Assembly (NCBI GenBank): GCA_000469685.2
Contig: LS997564.1
Span: 7,342,591 to 7,406,590, forward strand
Length of the DNA: 64,000 nt
From: Haemonchus contortus
Taxonomy: Eukaryota; Nematoda; Chromadorea; Rhabditida; Trichostrongylidae
Reading direction: 5' to 3'
Below, one piece after another: positions 47,763 to 61,100 of the stretch; position 1 is the first letter of the stretch; the number at the start of each line of letters is the position of its first letter. The notes beneath the pieces are model-generated. The model searched no databases, was not told where the DNA came from, and worked only from the letters and a program-made list of their open reading frames with translations. Both the position numbers and the translations under genes were made by a program.

Positions 47763-50700
47763 TTACTTAGAAACTCCCTGTGCGATATTTACTCCAGCGG
47801 AGATGTAAATATCCTCATAAGGTGCAAGCTGTTCAACATTGATTGCTTGCGATTTCTTCAGAACCAGCAATGTGTAGAACTTTTGCGCAGCCGTCTTTCG
47901 TGTTGCTCCCTTTGTCAGAAGGTCATTGAGGGTGATCTGAATCATGCAAATCTCATTTACACAAATTAATTAGTTTATATAAATAATATACACACTGCAT
48001 TCCAGTCAATATCAGAAGTCAACGCTTCAAAAGGCTTTAAACTAACTTTTCACATGGAAAAATTAATATTTTACCTTTGCATCGCCAGTCGTACGAAGCT
48101 TTGCCGTAATAGCATTCAAAACGTTCTGGGTGCGTTTCGACCAACGATAACCTTCTTCACCTTCCATAGCTTCCTCCTCCTCAATTGCACGTCCCTTAAA
48201 CTTATATTTTTAAACGCGAAGCTGGAGCTAGACTCCTCTACCTAGCTAGAAATGAATAAACGAGCAATATATACCTCCATGCTGCGTTTTCGTTTTTCAC
48301 TCGGTGGATAGAGTGCTTCCTCAACCTCTTTCATGGGTGACCCTTCCGGAGAAGGACGCATATCAGCAACTACAGGAGTAGGCGATTCAGCGCCGATAGG
48401 TTCAAAAGGCACTGGACCGATGTCTTCATAATCCTCTCCGTAAACAGATTCCTGCAAATTTAAAAAGCTCAGGCGGCACATTAACAATTGCCACAGTTGA
48501 AGTACTCAAAAAATTGGCTATAGAATACTATTGGTGAACATGCTGAAAATGATGAACTTCAAAACAGCGTACCGCTCCGTACTGAAGCTCATCCTCAATG
48601 GTCTCCGACATCTCTAGTTCTCGTCGAATTTCATCAGCCCTGACAACATCTTCCTCAACACGTGCTCGCATCACCAGATGCGATTGGTACATCTGTAAGA
48701 GCCGATACTTAGAGTAGGTAATCTCCAGTCATGTGCTTGAAAATCATAAAACCTCAAATAAAGATAGAACGGTCTCATCTGTCAATATAGAGTACGACTT
48801 ATTTGCTACTCGCCACTACCGCATTGGACAGACATTGACTTCAAATTGGAAATAGGTCTCATAAAGATTCGTCGACAAGAAATAGATAATATTTACGTTA
48901 CTAAAACAAAGCATTGAAAAAATTTCGATTCATGAAAGAAGACCAAAAAAATCTTACTTCCCTAAAACACCCAAAAACAAAATGGGCATGGGTGTAGTGC
49001 GAAACTATCGTCGACCCAAGGAGGTCACGTCAAGCACGCGGTCCACGACCCATTGCTGTTCAAGTTAGCATTTGTTTTCATAAGCATGCAACAGCACTAC
49101 CGCAGTGGGGCTTCGCAATGGGGATTTGGTTTCGCTTCTGAGACTTCGGATTTTGTTTCTTTCAACTTTTCCGTCGGCATGCAGTCTTAGCCTTCAGACA
49201 CGTGCTGTCCTGTTGATAGCCAGAATTCCGCCTAATTTTTAAGTGAATGAATAACAGCGATTCAGACGAAGTGTGTCCAATTATAAGGAACAGTTACATA
49301 GATATTTGACTTCACGCAATGCGTTGTGTAGGCGTGACCTCATTTTCTCGGCGATAGAATCGCACTTCCCGCGTAAGTTTAGGATCCAAATATGAAAAAA
49401 CCCAACTGCATTCTCGGTGCCGGTATGCCTAGCGGCAGAAAAAGAAGTCAAATACTAAATAAGTATATGCATCAATCTGCAACGAGCTTAGCGGAATGGA
49501 CGAAATAAAGAGGTACTTACGCAAATTTTTTGTCAACATGCACGCTGCCTGTCTTCTGGTCTATGAAGACGTGTCAGTATACTGTTGAAAGCTTACCCTG
49601 ACAAGAGGTTTGGCCTTCGTAAAGGTACATCCCGGAAGATGGAATAGCTTTTCAACGGTCCCGGATTCCTTCAAGCGCATTAGACGACGAGTTGGAGGAG
49701 CTAGATCCAGTGGTTGGAGGGTATCTCTAAAAAGTGCAGAAATTAAGAAATGATCCAAAAACCAAACATACTCTCAGAAAGCAGAGTAAGCAAAGGATTG
49801 TACAAGAAAAGAAGGGACTAATAAAACGAAGAAAAACCAACAAAATCGAACAAGGATCCAAAACAAGTTTAGGGAGTTGCTTCTAGGGATAAGTGAAACG
49901 TACGAGTAGTCCGCCATATTCGCTTTCATCTCTTCGCCACTTATATTCTTCTGTTCATCGATGATTAAACGACGTCTTCGTCGCTTGCGTTCCAATGGAC
50001 GTTCGAGTGCACCAGCTTCGAGTGGCTCCAATGCAAAGCTTTCTTGCATTTCTGGCACACCTCCTACAAAAAGTCTTTCCCGGTACAAATCACAACGCGA
50101 AACAACTTGAAGCATACCAAGGTTGTTTGCAGCTGCACCAAGTTGCAATTCATCAGCAGCTTCCAGACCTGCAATATCACCAATAACGCTGAGCAATACA
50201 ATATACCATCTATACAAAAATTGCTGATCCTGGTAGGCAAGTGTGTACCATACATTGCAAGGAGGATACCTTTGGGAATACACACGAACTAATATAGAAC
50301 CGAAAGCAGTGCCTTAGTCGACGCATAAAATCCCACGTTCTAATTCAAAGTTTCTAGCTAGGATGACACTCCAGCAAGGGTCAATGTGCATGAAGCGACT
50401 TAAATTATTGATATGAACAAATAGAGCGATGAGAGGGATATAATATGAAGAAAAAGTTGTGACCAAGGAAGAGAGGGCCAAGTATAGTACGAGAAAAGTG
50501 AAAACATAGAAAGGGCGAATAAGTTCGACACAAAAAAAAACGGACCAATAGCTTGACAAGACATTTACATACCTTCCATCTCTTCTTCACCGCCACCCAT
50601 ATCCATGCCTCCAAAATCATCGTCAACAAAAATGTTGACGCCTGGAGCTTTAGCTCCTTCCAGACTAGGAGTTGCTCCACGAATATCTCTCCTAGAAGGT

Positions 50701-52275
50701 TAATGTGAATGCAGCGGGAAGGGAAATGGTTCGAAAAGATAGAAAGTGAACTCACATGCTCAGTCGATCTCCTGCCATGAAGCTACTGGCGTCTCGCTGC
50801 ACTTCAACTCCACTGAAAGATTAACATTTACCAGGGGTAAAGCTCGCTCATTACAACATTTACGCTGTACCTGACGTCCGTGACTGGGGCCAAAGGTGGG
50901 AATTCACCAAAATCATCTTCCATCCCGAAAGTTACAGGTCCAAAAGCAGTATCACCAAATTCATCACTCTGCAGTGTGCCATAAAGTAGAACAATCCAGC
51001 AAAAATAAATCAAAATGGCTAGACTATAGTGAAGCCCATACGCGAGTTATAACCTCCAAATCTTCCATTCCACGCAATCACGAGAAAACTGTAATTCATG
51101 CAGGTCCAAGAACCATGGCAATACTACCCGTCCCTTCTTTTGCGCTCTCCCATACACCTTCTTCATAAACTCACCCCACATATCCCGTCACAACAATTCC
51201 TCGATCACTCCAGCAGCAAAACATGAACCGAGCCCAAATTTGCTAATTAAAAAAAGTGATTTTATCGGGTTCAGAATGCTCTGCAAAATCCTTTCGATTT
51301 CAAAAGCTGTGCACAGCGGAAAATTTCCTTTCACAGCAGCTCTCCTCCAGCTTCAGCCCCACGAGCTTCCTCACATCCGACCTGCTCTTATCATACTTTT
51401 CATCACATTTTGAGCTCATCCAAAAGCAAAGTGGCATTCATTATTGGCTGCGCCCTGCAAGCCGATAATCTCGGTTTGAATCGCCTCACCAAAAGCGATG
51501 CTAGTCATAAAGGAACTATTGGCCAAAACCCAGAACTTGGCATCGGTTCATGAATTTGAATAGATGGCTTTCAACAATAAAAGATTGAATGTATGCGAAA
51601 AATTATGCACAACTCACGGCAAATTCCGCGCCGAACATGTGTTGATCAGAAATGTGGTCCTCTTTCAATGTGATATCATCAATTCTGCTTTGATTAATCT
51701 GAAATCGTGCGTTCTGTGCTAAAAACGGCCCCATGCAATTATGGAAAAGATACCTGTAAATGGTTCGCAAACTCGGTTTCGTTGAACTCTGGCAAAGTAG
51801 AGTCGAAATCTGTGTAAACCTTAAAAGAGGAAAATAATCTGAAGTTCGAAGAGAAAAAAATGACAACAGGGAATGCTCACTTCAGGAAGTGATATAGCAG
51901 CAAATGGCGCTTCCTTTCCCTCTTCAACCATTTCAATTTGTCCAGGACGGAATGCCATTTTGATTTTAAGAAAGGCTTCATTGCAGTCAGCTAACAAGTA
52001 CTTTGCCTTCCTAGAATATATTCGTACGATACCAAGCAGTAGATGTCCAGTAGTTCGTAGAGCCATTTTGACCTATAACAAGCATTATGGTGATCCATAG
52101 AGGAAAAACTATAAAGAAACTTCGACTTTACCTTTGGTTGTAGTATTTCTTCAACAGCATCTTGTACATTAGTTTCGTAAATCTGAGCTTTTGAAAGCTT
52201 CTTTTCCCAGTGAGCTGCCAACCAAATCTTGGCAAGTGGCCCCTTCTTTGACAACACGAACTGGGCGTAAAACAT
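47763..52275 (-). CDS. RAD21: RAD21/SCC1-family cohesin kleisin subunit (coh-1-like), 13 exons
   Basis: This kleisin closes the SMC1-SMC3 ring that holds sister chromatids together and is cut by separase at anaphase. Exons: 52275-52132, 52072-51881, 51819-51754, 51698-51618, 50968-50871, 50812-50756, 50691-50573, 50168-49904, 49726-49597, 48692-48573, 48451-48275, 48194-48075 and 47936-47763. All junctions are in phase, giving about 580 residues (human RAD21 is about 630). The N-terminal Rad21/Rec8 domain (residues 1-110) starts [20 protein letters not shown]. The middle has the FALEPLE, RRLIID and [11 protein letters not shown] blocks. The C-terminal winged helix (about 524-580) follows [10 protein letters not shown] and includes [13 protein letters not shown]. 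Candidate separase-type DxxR sites are present (DLYR; DVVR and DEIR). The 904-bp intron 49596-48693 may hide a small phase-neutral exon. Similarity is to mitotic RAD21, not REC8. The start is firm: it matches the family and has a TTCAG acceptor three bases upstream. Confidence 0.95.
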
Positions 52276-52278
52276 CGC

Positions 52279-52285
52279 CTGAATT
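52279..52285 (-). promoter_or_regulatory. Candidate SL trans-splice acceptor before the cohesin gene
   Basis: On the minus strand AATTCAG ends at 52279, leaving only GCG before the ATG at 52275. Such a very short leader is typical of trans-spliced nematode messages. Confidence 0.65.
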
Positions 52286-52672
52286 GCTAGACTTCGACAA
52301 AGACATATTTAGTACCCATATTCTCGACTAAGCAAAGCAATTAAAAAGAAACGAAGACTGAAAGTCAGAAAAGCGTGAACGCCCATGAGATTGAATTCAA
52401 AAACGCCCGCCGGACGCTGGCACGGTGCCAGTTCTGCAACTCAGAGGCGTTGAATGAGCAGCGTGGTACGAGACTGCATATGTCACGCTAATGTTACGCC
52501 AAACGAAAGCAATCGGAGCAGCGCTCCTTACATTTGTTGCTTGATTTTCTAAAGCATAAGCATTGTACGAACCACTCGTACAGCCTATCGAGCTATACCC
52601 TTAAAAACTCTCGAAGTTGTCAAAGTGGGCGTGGAGGTTTGGGAATTCAGTGTTTTGTACCATGTCCGTTAA

Positions 52673-53361
52673 ATCTCCAAAGAAACAAGATCATCAACTA
52701 ATGGTATTAATGGGAATGGAAATGAATTCATGTTGCTTGAACATTCAATTGGCAAGAACGTCGTTGTTCCTGGAAATGCAGCTACCAGGCTGTACAACTA
52801 TGCCTGTAAAATGATCCCAAAGCTTTTCTTACACAAGTAAAAACTCATAGAGCCCTGCTGACACCGTGTTTGAATCAATCACGTAATCACCCCTAAGAAA
52901 GAAGTCTACGACCGAGCCTAAGCACTGCCTTTGGGAAACTTTTTTATGAAGTTTCCATATTAAACCATGGCCATGGTATCCGTCCTTAATAGTGCCTCTC
53001 TCATGTTAAGGTCGCGCCTCCGTTCACCAAACAGGAATCCAAGACGTCCAACCCCCTCTGGTCTGTTGCCTGCGATAATTCTGCGACTCATACGTCATAT
53101 TTTACGGCCGGACATTGCGAAATCCATTCTGCTGACGTCCATTTGGACATTGGCCACGCCCGCCGCCATATGCAAACCATTGGTATTGATCTGGACCAGG
53201 ATGGGCGTGGCCTGCGAATGTTTGTCACCAGCAAGGTGCCAAAGCAAAGTCTGAATGGAGTCCTGCTTTCTAGTAATGGAGGCACTTCCTTCAATTCACG
53301 ATTGCAAACCAAGATGAATATTAGAGGAGCTCGGGTTTATGATCAAATTACTCCCTTGTGA
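52673..53361 (+). CDS. Coding-like segments of an unrecognised gene between the cohesin and ALG11 genes
   Basis: Two plus-strand open segments have protein-like composition. Segment 1 (about 52673-52840) includes a FMLLEHSIGKNVVVPG stretch and ends AAG-TAA, which could instead be a donor (AA|GTAAAA at 52836). Segment 2 (52993-53361, 122 codons to a TGA) starts after TTAATAG, a possible acceptor. It encodes AGHCEIHSADVHLDIGHARR followed by TIGIDLDQDGRGLRMFVTSK, then ends QITPL. The two would not join in phase with the obvious sites, so the model is incomplete or the locus is decayed. No family is recognised, there is no signal peptide, and the 5' end is not found. Confidence 0.35.
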
Positions 53362-53778
53362 ACTTGCCGCCGTCTTGTTATGCAATAGAGAACCTAATCT
53401 GGGATTTAGGTGTAGTTATTTCTTGGAAATAGTTGATTTTGTCGATTTATCTCGTTTCGGTAGAGCGCATGCAGACAAGCAGCCGTCAGTGCGATCAATA
53501 CGTGCTTGTGGCGTGTTCGAGCCGTCGCCAACGATGTTCGGTCCGCTCCTTGTTTTCATTGACGGAGACATTTTCTTGCTTTGAACTTAGCATTCCAAAC
53601 ATGTCCACCAATTCATTTGTTTGTCATCGCCTAGAAGGAACCGCCTAGAGTTCCGCCTGTCCTTGACGTTTTCCGGCCCCTTTTGGCTTCATGCCCTCTT
53701 TTTTTCCAAGTTTATTTGCTAGTTTTGTCACGAAATCAAACTCAATCGGTTGCTCTTCCTTCTAGTATATCCGTGTTA

Positions 53779-54106
53779 GGTGAAAATGTAGTTGGGGGGT
53801 GCCAGCGCCCTTTTGTGCTCTGCGTCTCGTCAGTTCTTACACTATCTAATCATCTCACCCATCCCGGAGCTCCTCCCCTTTTAAAAGTTAGGGAAGGAGC
53901 TCCAGGGTGGGTGAACCAATTGGATGTTCGATTCTTTCCCCTTCCCAGCTTTTTACACGAAATAATCATCCCTCCCACCCCGGAGCTTCTAGCCTAACTT
54001 TTAGAAGAGGAGGAATCCATCTCTGCGATCTCTAATGCACTCTGCCGCCCCTGTCAGAGACACAGAGCACAAAAGGACGCTGGCACCCCCCAACTACATT
54101 TTCACC
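53779..54106. mobile_element. Foldback DNA transposon (328 bp) with perfect 8-bp target duplication
   Basis: GGTGAAAATGTAGTTGGGGG at the left end and its complement at the right, with arms extending through GTGCCAGCG(C/T)CCTTTTGTGC. The flanks CCGTGTTA (53771-53778 and 54107-54114) are identical 8-mers. The interior has further inverted CCC..CCGGAGCTCCT blocks. Same family as 46253-46661. The frame 53683-53997 is a by-product. Confidence 0.9.
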
Positions 54107-54114
54107 CCGTGTTA

Positions 54115-55150
54115 TAACTGAGGCCAATAAAGCTCTTTCTCGATCCGTGTTGACAGTTTCTTTGTTTACCACTTGGTTGTTCTGGTAAATTTAGCTGCTT
54201 CGTCATTTTATTTATATAATAGTGATGCTCACGACATGACATCACACCGGAACTGCAATATCATGAACGCAAAAGTTCTTTTTAGTTTGACATTTGGAAA
54301 GAATAAATACAGGAAGCTTTTCTGTGGTCGAAAAGTGAAAGCTGGATGATTATTATTAAAAGAAAGCTATAAATATGATATAGTGTATTTCTCTCGAACT
54401 TCTATTTTGCAATGGTTTGCATCCATTCAGAACTACTGAGCTCCCACATTTCGTGAGCCACTGATGTATTATTTAGATCCAGAGATTTTTTTTCTTTCAC
54501 GAGCCAATTGAACGAATATATGTGCAGGAAGTGGCTGTCAAACCGAGAACAGCTCAAGTTAGTCTTAGCGATTTTGAATGAGGTTACTCCTCAGGCTTTC
54601 ACAGTTATACCTACTGCTCAATCTTTCTCGAAACATCAACGGATAGCTAATCAGCGAATTAGATTGTTTTTTACGCTTTTTTGTAGCAAATTATATGTTT
54701 CTAGCTTTTCTTCTGAAGGCGGATAAGTATTATAAGGTGAGATGCGCTGAGAAATGAAGTTCTTGAAATGATCCCGATGGAAATTGGCTGAGAGAAACGG
54801 GAAATCTCAGCCCCTTCGCGGATCCCTCGACTCTCGTTTGCGACGTTCCCCGATTGCTCAGATCAATTCATACCTATTTCATTTTATGTGTTCCCCGACC
54901 ATAAACGGTCACGGACACCGCACAGAGACACGAATGTGTATTTGCTTGCAATCTGTGTTTCCTTCTGTGTGGTTTTCGCCCTGTAGTGTTTTATGAATGT
55001 TCTTTTTGCGTTCGTTCCATTTGTTTCTCGGCCCCAATCGCATCCCTTCTTTCGTGTAAACTAACATCGGAGTTCCCGTGCCGTATGCGAGCGAGCGCTC
55101 GATTCGGGAAAGTTACCAATTCTACAGTTGTTATTGTCATTTGAAATTTA
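54115..55150. other. Intergenic upstream of ALG11
   Basis: No exon recognised. Short frames at 54508-54726 and 54784-54996 lack support. It presumably contains the ALG11 promoter, but no motif can be named. Confidence 0.35.
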
Positions 55151-55158
55151 AATTTCAG
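55150..55158 (+). promoter_or_regulatory. Candidate SL trans-splice acceptor before ALG11
   Basis: AAATTTCAG ends at 55158, 18 bases before the ATG at 55177. It matches the nematode TTTCAG acceptor consensus with no upstream exon in evidence. Confidence 0.65.
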
Positions 55159-55176
55159 ATTATTTTGCATGCAGCG

Positions 55177-58100
55177 ATGATCTGGGCGTTATTTTTCCTA
55201 TTCATGTTTCTTCTAATCATCAGAACACGCAGGTGAGTGGGATTTTTGATCAAGCAGCTCTGACTATTTGAATGTAGGTAGACGAAATTCTCTCTTCTGC
55301 TCATTCTTCGTCTACCACCACAGAGCTTCATATTCTTTGCATAAGTAATTTCTCATTTTATGTCTTGGACCAGTGGCATGACATCCACTTTTTTAGACTT
55401 CTCAAGGGCTATAGCATGGTATGGGATACCCATGTGATGGGTAGTTGCTTGAGAGTGTAATGTACGAACCGATTTCTTTGAATAAGTTGATAGATGTGAA
55501 ATAGAATTATAAAATAGATTCTTGAAATAAAGCATTTTTAGGTAACACGGGGAAATTGCAAATTAATACCGTTAATCCACTTTCTCTCCCTCAAAAAGCA
55601 GCACAGATCGCTATCACTACGTTTAACCGTTGTGTTGTATCCTGTTTCCCTGTTATCGTTCCTTTTTTATGCAATGACGTCAAGGTGTTTAGCAGATCGT
55701 CTATTTTTCATGTTATAGATAACAATCTTTACTTCCCTATGATACCGTTCTCACCAAATTTCTCGATTTTAAGGAACCTTTTGCTCAAAATTTTTTTGCT
55801 AAACTGAGCCCAAGAAAGAATAGTCTGAAATGGATCGAATCATACTCATCGTTTTCATCAGCGACCTACCACCAATCAGATTTCTGTCGGTCCATTGGCA
55901 GAACTGAGTGTGGGCGCATTCAATTCACTGCTTGTAAAACGATCATCGCACATTCAAAGGGTGCTCTTGGTCCATGTCGATCGCAGCGCCTTTCAGGGAT
56001 TGAGTCCGTCAAGCTTCTGAACGGGGTTTTGCAGAGCTAATGAACATTTCTGTTTTTGAGCGAAGCGCTCAAATCGCCTAGATTCAGGCACTTCTAACTG
56101 ATAGCGAAATCGCGGTTTCTAGGTTCTAGTCATAACAGTACAAATAGAAAGCCCTCCCGCTCTCTTATGTAGTGTCCGCATCCACACGATGGGGCAGAGT
56201 TTTGCCGATTGCTTAGCTTTTCTAGGTTTTCTGGTTGTGATCTGTTTTCTAAAAACTTTTCATTTCTTGTGGATTTTTTTGAGCGTCAAAAAGTAAGAGA
56301 GACCCAAATGTCCCTTCGATGACTTCAATCATCTACCATTGTTCCAATAACCAGGTCTTTACAGGAAGGCAAACGTTGTTGCGTTCTTCCATCCTTACTG
56401 CAATGCTGGTGGAGGTGGTGAGCGGGTACTGTGGTGCGCTATTCGGACCATGCAACAGAAGTAAGATTTCCCTTCGATTCGGTTTTTTTTTTCCTTTTTT
56501 TCATGAGCATTCTCATAGAATTCAATGGTTAGGAAACTCTCACGTTCCATATACAGTAGCGCTCAAAAGTATTCGGCGAAATGCATTTTTCAGTTATAAT
56601 TTTCAGTAGTAACTTCTTTCCTACTGGATCTAATCAAGCGAAATTTCAATATGTGTAACATTGGTGTGGAGTGAATATGTACCACTATCAACCTGCAATC
56701 TGATCATGTTCCAGATATTCAAAAGGGCTCGAATAAAAAATCAACTGGAACCACGAATGGTGTTCCTTCTAGGAGTCCTTTCCTTTTTGCCATGTCTTAA
56801 GTGTACGAACACTAATGTCGAACTCAGAAGAGAAGAAAAACGTACACAAAGTCGGAATAACTGCAGACGTCACAAACTTGCTTTCAGCACAGTCTACAAA
56901 CACCTCCCCATTAGTATGTGGAAATGGCGTTCCGCAGTCATGTAGTGTTGGACAGTGTAAAATATGCTTCAGCTAAACATATCAAAATTTCAAGTGATTT
57001 GCTCCACTAGGAAAAAAGTTACGGCAAGTTAAAGTTGGCCGAATACTTTTGAGCGCTACTGTATATATCATATTTCCCATTCCTCCGAACCTTCATTTGC
57101 GCTGTAATTTGTAAACGTGCAAATGTAGTTTCTACTGAGAAACTTCGCTAATTGGAAGCAATTTGGGCAATATATCATTTTCCCTGACTGCTTTGTTACT
57201 GCCTACATCAAACGTTTGATAACAGTAAAATTTATAGTTGATATTACGCGAATACGTGGTTTTTTTTTTCAGACATTTGCACTTGCACTTGAAGTTATTT
57301 ATCCTGAAAGGCATTTCGCATCTATTACTTTTACTTTTACTATACTGGTTTTGAAGGATTAAAGGGGACATGGGCTGTCGCCGCGAGTCACAGAAAAGAC
57401 CGGTATCCGAGAGTTGAATTTCCAATCGAAAATCAGTTGAAAGGGTACCTTCCAAACTTATTCCCAAAACATTATCCCTCATCCATATGTGCTCCCTGGA
57501 CTCTGTCTTCACTGAAGGGATCAGGATACTGACGGATTTTATTTCGCTGACGAATTTTAGTTGACCAAAGCTGGGTGGAAAAAGCGTGAAATAAGACATG
57601 CCTTGCGCTGGTATGCTGACGAAGCTAATTAATTTCCGCATAATGACCTTCATAATTCTGCATTGAGAATTTTGTGGCGAAATATGATATGAGTGGAGAG
57701 AAGAAATGAAATAATTGGGAAAGTAAGAAAGAAAGTATTTCTCGAAATTGCAATCTCTAATTTATACATCCAACATTTGATTTATTTTCCCATATTCCCT
57801 TATTGTTTTCTATGAAGCTACTGTATTCAAAATTAAAGGTGTTTTTTTGTGAGTATATTTATGTGTTCAATGATCTCGTCATATTACTTGTCGTTCTTTC
57901 TTGAAATCGGACATGTGCGAAGTAATCGTCTGCATCGCTAGATTTTTTAAGCATCTGCTGACTCGCTGCTACATTCAGAGCTTTGCCTTTTTATTGGCGT
58001 AATTTGTTTTCATGATTTGTGCAAGGCTTGTTTTGCGACTGCCTATTTTGCCCCGCTTTGGGCTCGTCATTCTCTCGCTAATCCTCCCTGCTTGGTTCTG

Positions 58101-61100
58101 CTCGGCAATTCAATTCTGCTCGCTTTCTTATTTCGTCATTCATACGTGATTGAGCCGGTGGATGGTGTGCTGTGGAAATTTCCTTCATGTTAGTCTAATT
58201 TGGCAGTCAAGAGCTAGAAAGAATATCAGAATTTCAATATGTCTAGTTAATATATACAGCAGGGAAGCGCGATGAACTATTTGCATTGTTTGAGTATCTT
58301 ATTTGAGTACCAAACTGATTTTGAAGCTAAAAACAAATTATGTTAGATCCGCACACTCCATTATGCACTTGTATTATGGTTACTGCGATTAAGGTTGAAT
58401 GTGAGGCTTAACCACTCTACAGAAGACGGCTTTGAGTAATCCGACCAATATTTTATGATTTCTAGTCATCTTAATTTGCGAAAATTACAGTTTTTGCATC
58501 ACTTGTTCCTGCCCTCTTCTGAAGGGGCTCAAAGACAACTCAACATTTTTCCTCATGCCACTATCATTTCCTTCCTCTTTTCCGTCAACGCAGCCCTCAA
58601 TTTTTTTTTCAACACGCAGTATCACCACTTTTGAGCAGACGTCGATAGGCATCATTTCTTCATTGCTGGATTGTGACAGTTTTAGTTTACACTAGCGACT
58701 ATTGCCCTCGTAAAGCATTTGGCATCGGGCAAGTAGTGTCTACGGTAGTGAGGAAAATGATAAGAATTCATATTTACACCAGTCGGATCGCCCGGCTAAC
58801 GCCAGGCTCTCCTCCTTCTTATGGGTTCGCCCGGCTACGCCGGGCGCTTTCCCTTCCTGTGAGAAATTTGCTATGTGTAAATAACACTTCGTATTCTCCT
58901 TTTCCTTTGAAAGCTCTACACCCTCAGTATCAGCTCCGAATTGGGAGCGATTTTTTTCTGTAAACCATCTTAGCTGTGTTCGAATAGAACATCGTATAGT
59001 ATCAAAAATGCGATTATTCAGAGAAAAAAAAGAGAGATGGGCTAAGGAGGCGTATCTCGTTAAATTTCAGTGCAATTGGAATGATCCGGCACTGATAGTG
59101 CAACATTCTGCAATGCAGAAGTGGAAGTAGTTTTTAGAAAAAGGCAAATTGAATGACAGTAAAGTTCGGTAAATGTACAGATATCTGGTCGCACGGCTAA
59201 CGCCAGGCTCTCCTCCTTCTTGTGTCAAACACCCTATCCCGAGAAATGTTGAACTGAAGAATTTTATCCCCTTTCTCAAAGTTTATAGTTTTTGAGCTTT
59301 TTTTTCGTGCATAGCTGAGTGAGAGTATGGAACTGAAACAGAGCTCGAAATCCTTCTTTGACACAACAAAAATTTATCGTTATCAGATATTTTTATCAAT
59401 GGACCCTTTTCCTTACGGAGATATCATTTGTTGAGAATTCTAGATTACAGGCGGTCGAATAAGTTCTCTCGCAAATGACGTCGAGCAAAGAGGATCCTTC
59501 ATTGATCACAATCCTAGCTGGATAACGGTCGTAATCTAATAATAAGAAATGAACAAAGTTCTAATCTGCTTAGCGTATTGCCCTGGTGTATCTCTGCACT
59601 TACCACTCACTTTTGTCACCCTGCTCTACCATCTCGTCTTATCGAATGAAACATACTGAGCGGCCGAAGCTACATCGTAAATACCGCAGACGTTAGAATT
59701 TTGATCAGTAAGTGGCCTCTCAGGTCCCTTATTTTCTCTTATCGGTGATCATCAGTTCCTGTCACCGGGTACCTACGATCCCGTCATATCGCGCATCACC
59801 TATCAGAATGCTGAGGTCCCACTGGTGATAGGAAAAGTGTGATCCTACCGAGTTTGAACGCTCTAGGTCCACGTAAACAGGGGTCTCGAATTTGCGGCTC
59901 AAATTTTTATTGCGCACGCCCCGCCCCCTGTGCACGGAATCCGGTTCCGCCCCCCACCATGAGTGTTCCCATCCTGCCCATCGTATTCCTACCAAGTTTG
60001 AAAGCTCTCGGTTCACGGGTACAGGAGTTATAAATTTGCGGCCCAAAATTGCTATCGCGGACGCCCCGCTCCCTATGCGTGGAGTCCGGTCCTGCCACCC
60101 ATCATAAGTGTACCCATGCTGTCCCCTGTACTCTTACCAATTTTGAACGCTTGGGGTCCACTGGAGCAGGAGTTATGAATTTGCGGCCTAAAATTTCTAT
60201 AGCGCACGACCTGCCCCCTGTGGGTGGAGTCTGGTCCTACTACCTGTCATAAGTGTTCTCATGCTGCCCCTGTATTCCTACCAAATTTGAGCGCTCTCGG
60301 TCCACGGGGACAGGAGTTATGAAATCGCGTTCCAAAACTTCTATCGCGCACGCCCCGCCCCCTGTGCATTGAGTCCGGTCCTGCCACCCACCATAAGTGT
60401 TCCCATCCTGCCCCCCGTACTCCTACCAAGTTTGAACGCTCTAGGTCCACGGGGACAGGCGTTATGAATTTCCGGTCAGACACACACACCGACACACACA
60501 CAAACAAACACACACACACACACAAACACACCGACACACCAACAGACACACTTAGCGAATTATATATAGTAGGATTAGTGAACGTATAGGAAATATATCT
60601 TCGCAAACGCGATTATGAGTATATGCATTATTCGAGCCGTTTTGCCCCTCTGTTCGGTTCATTTGTACTGACATATTCATTGCATTTGCGGCCATAATCG
60701 GCAGTTATAAAAAAAGGGATCAAGCTCTTTTGTCTCCCAGTTCTTGACGAGGGCAACCAGTAATACAGCGTAATAGCGCAACTTCATTCCTTGGTGATGG
60801 TTTTATCTATTTTCCTTTATTCTTGAAAATATCGCCGGTATTTATTGCCGTGGACTTCACCCTTTTTATTACCCGATAATCCGCCACTAAGTTTTTAATC
60901 CAAACAGTAATCTGCACATTGATAAGGATTTCTAGCTTACTTCCTGGTCTAGCAGAATTTAATTGCTCTTATCATTTCATTGCCTAATCAGTCAAAATAC
61001 TCCTTATAGCAAAAACAAACAAACAAGCTAGCACAGCGATAAACATTCTTTGTAAGTCATTATATATGTGGTCAAATAGATTACCTATCTTACTGCTCAC

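Noticed and set aside
53683..53997. 104-codon plus frame
   Set aside because: Covers the left half of the foldback element at 53779-54106.
60259..60606. 115-codon minus frame with a repeated [19 protein letters not shown] segment
   Set aside because: Lies entirely within the 144-bp tandem repeat and CA tract.
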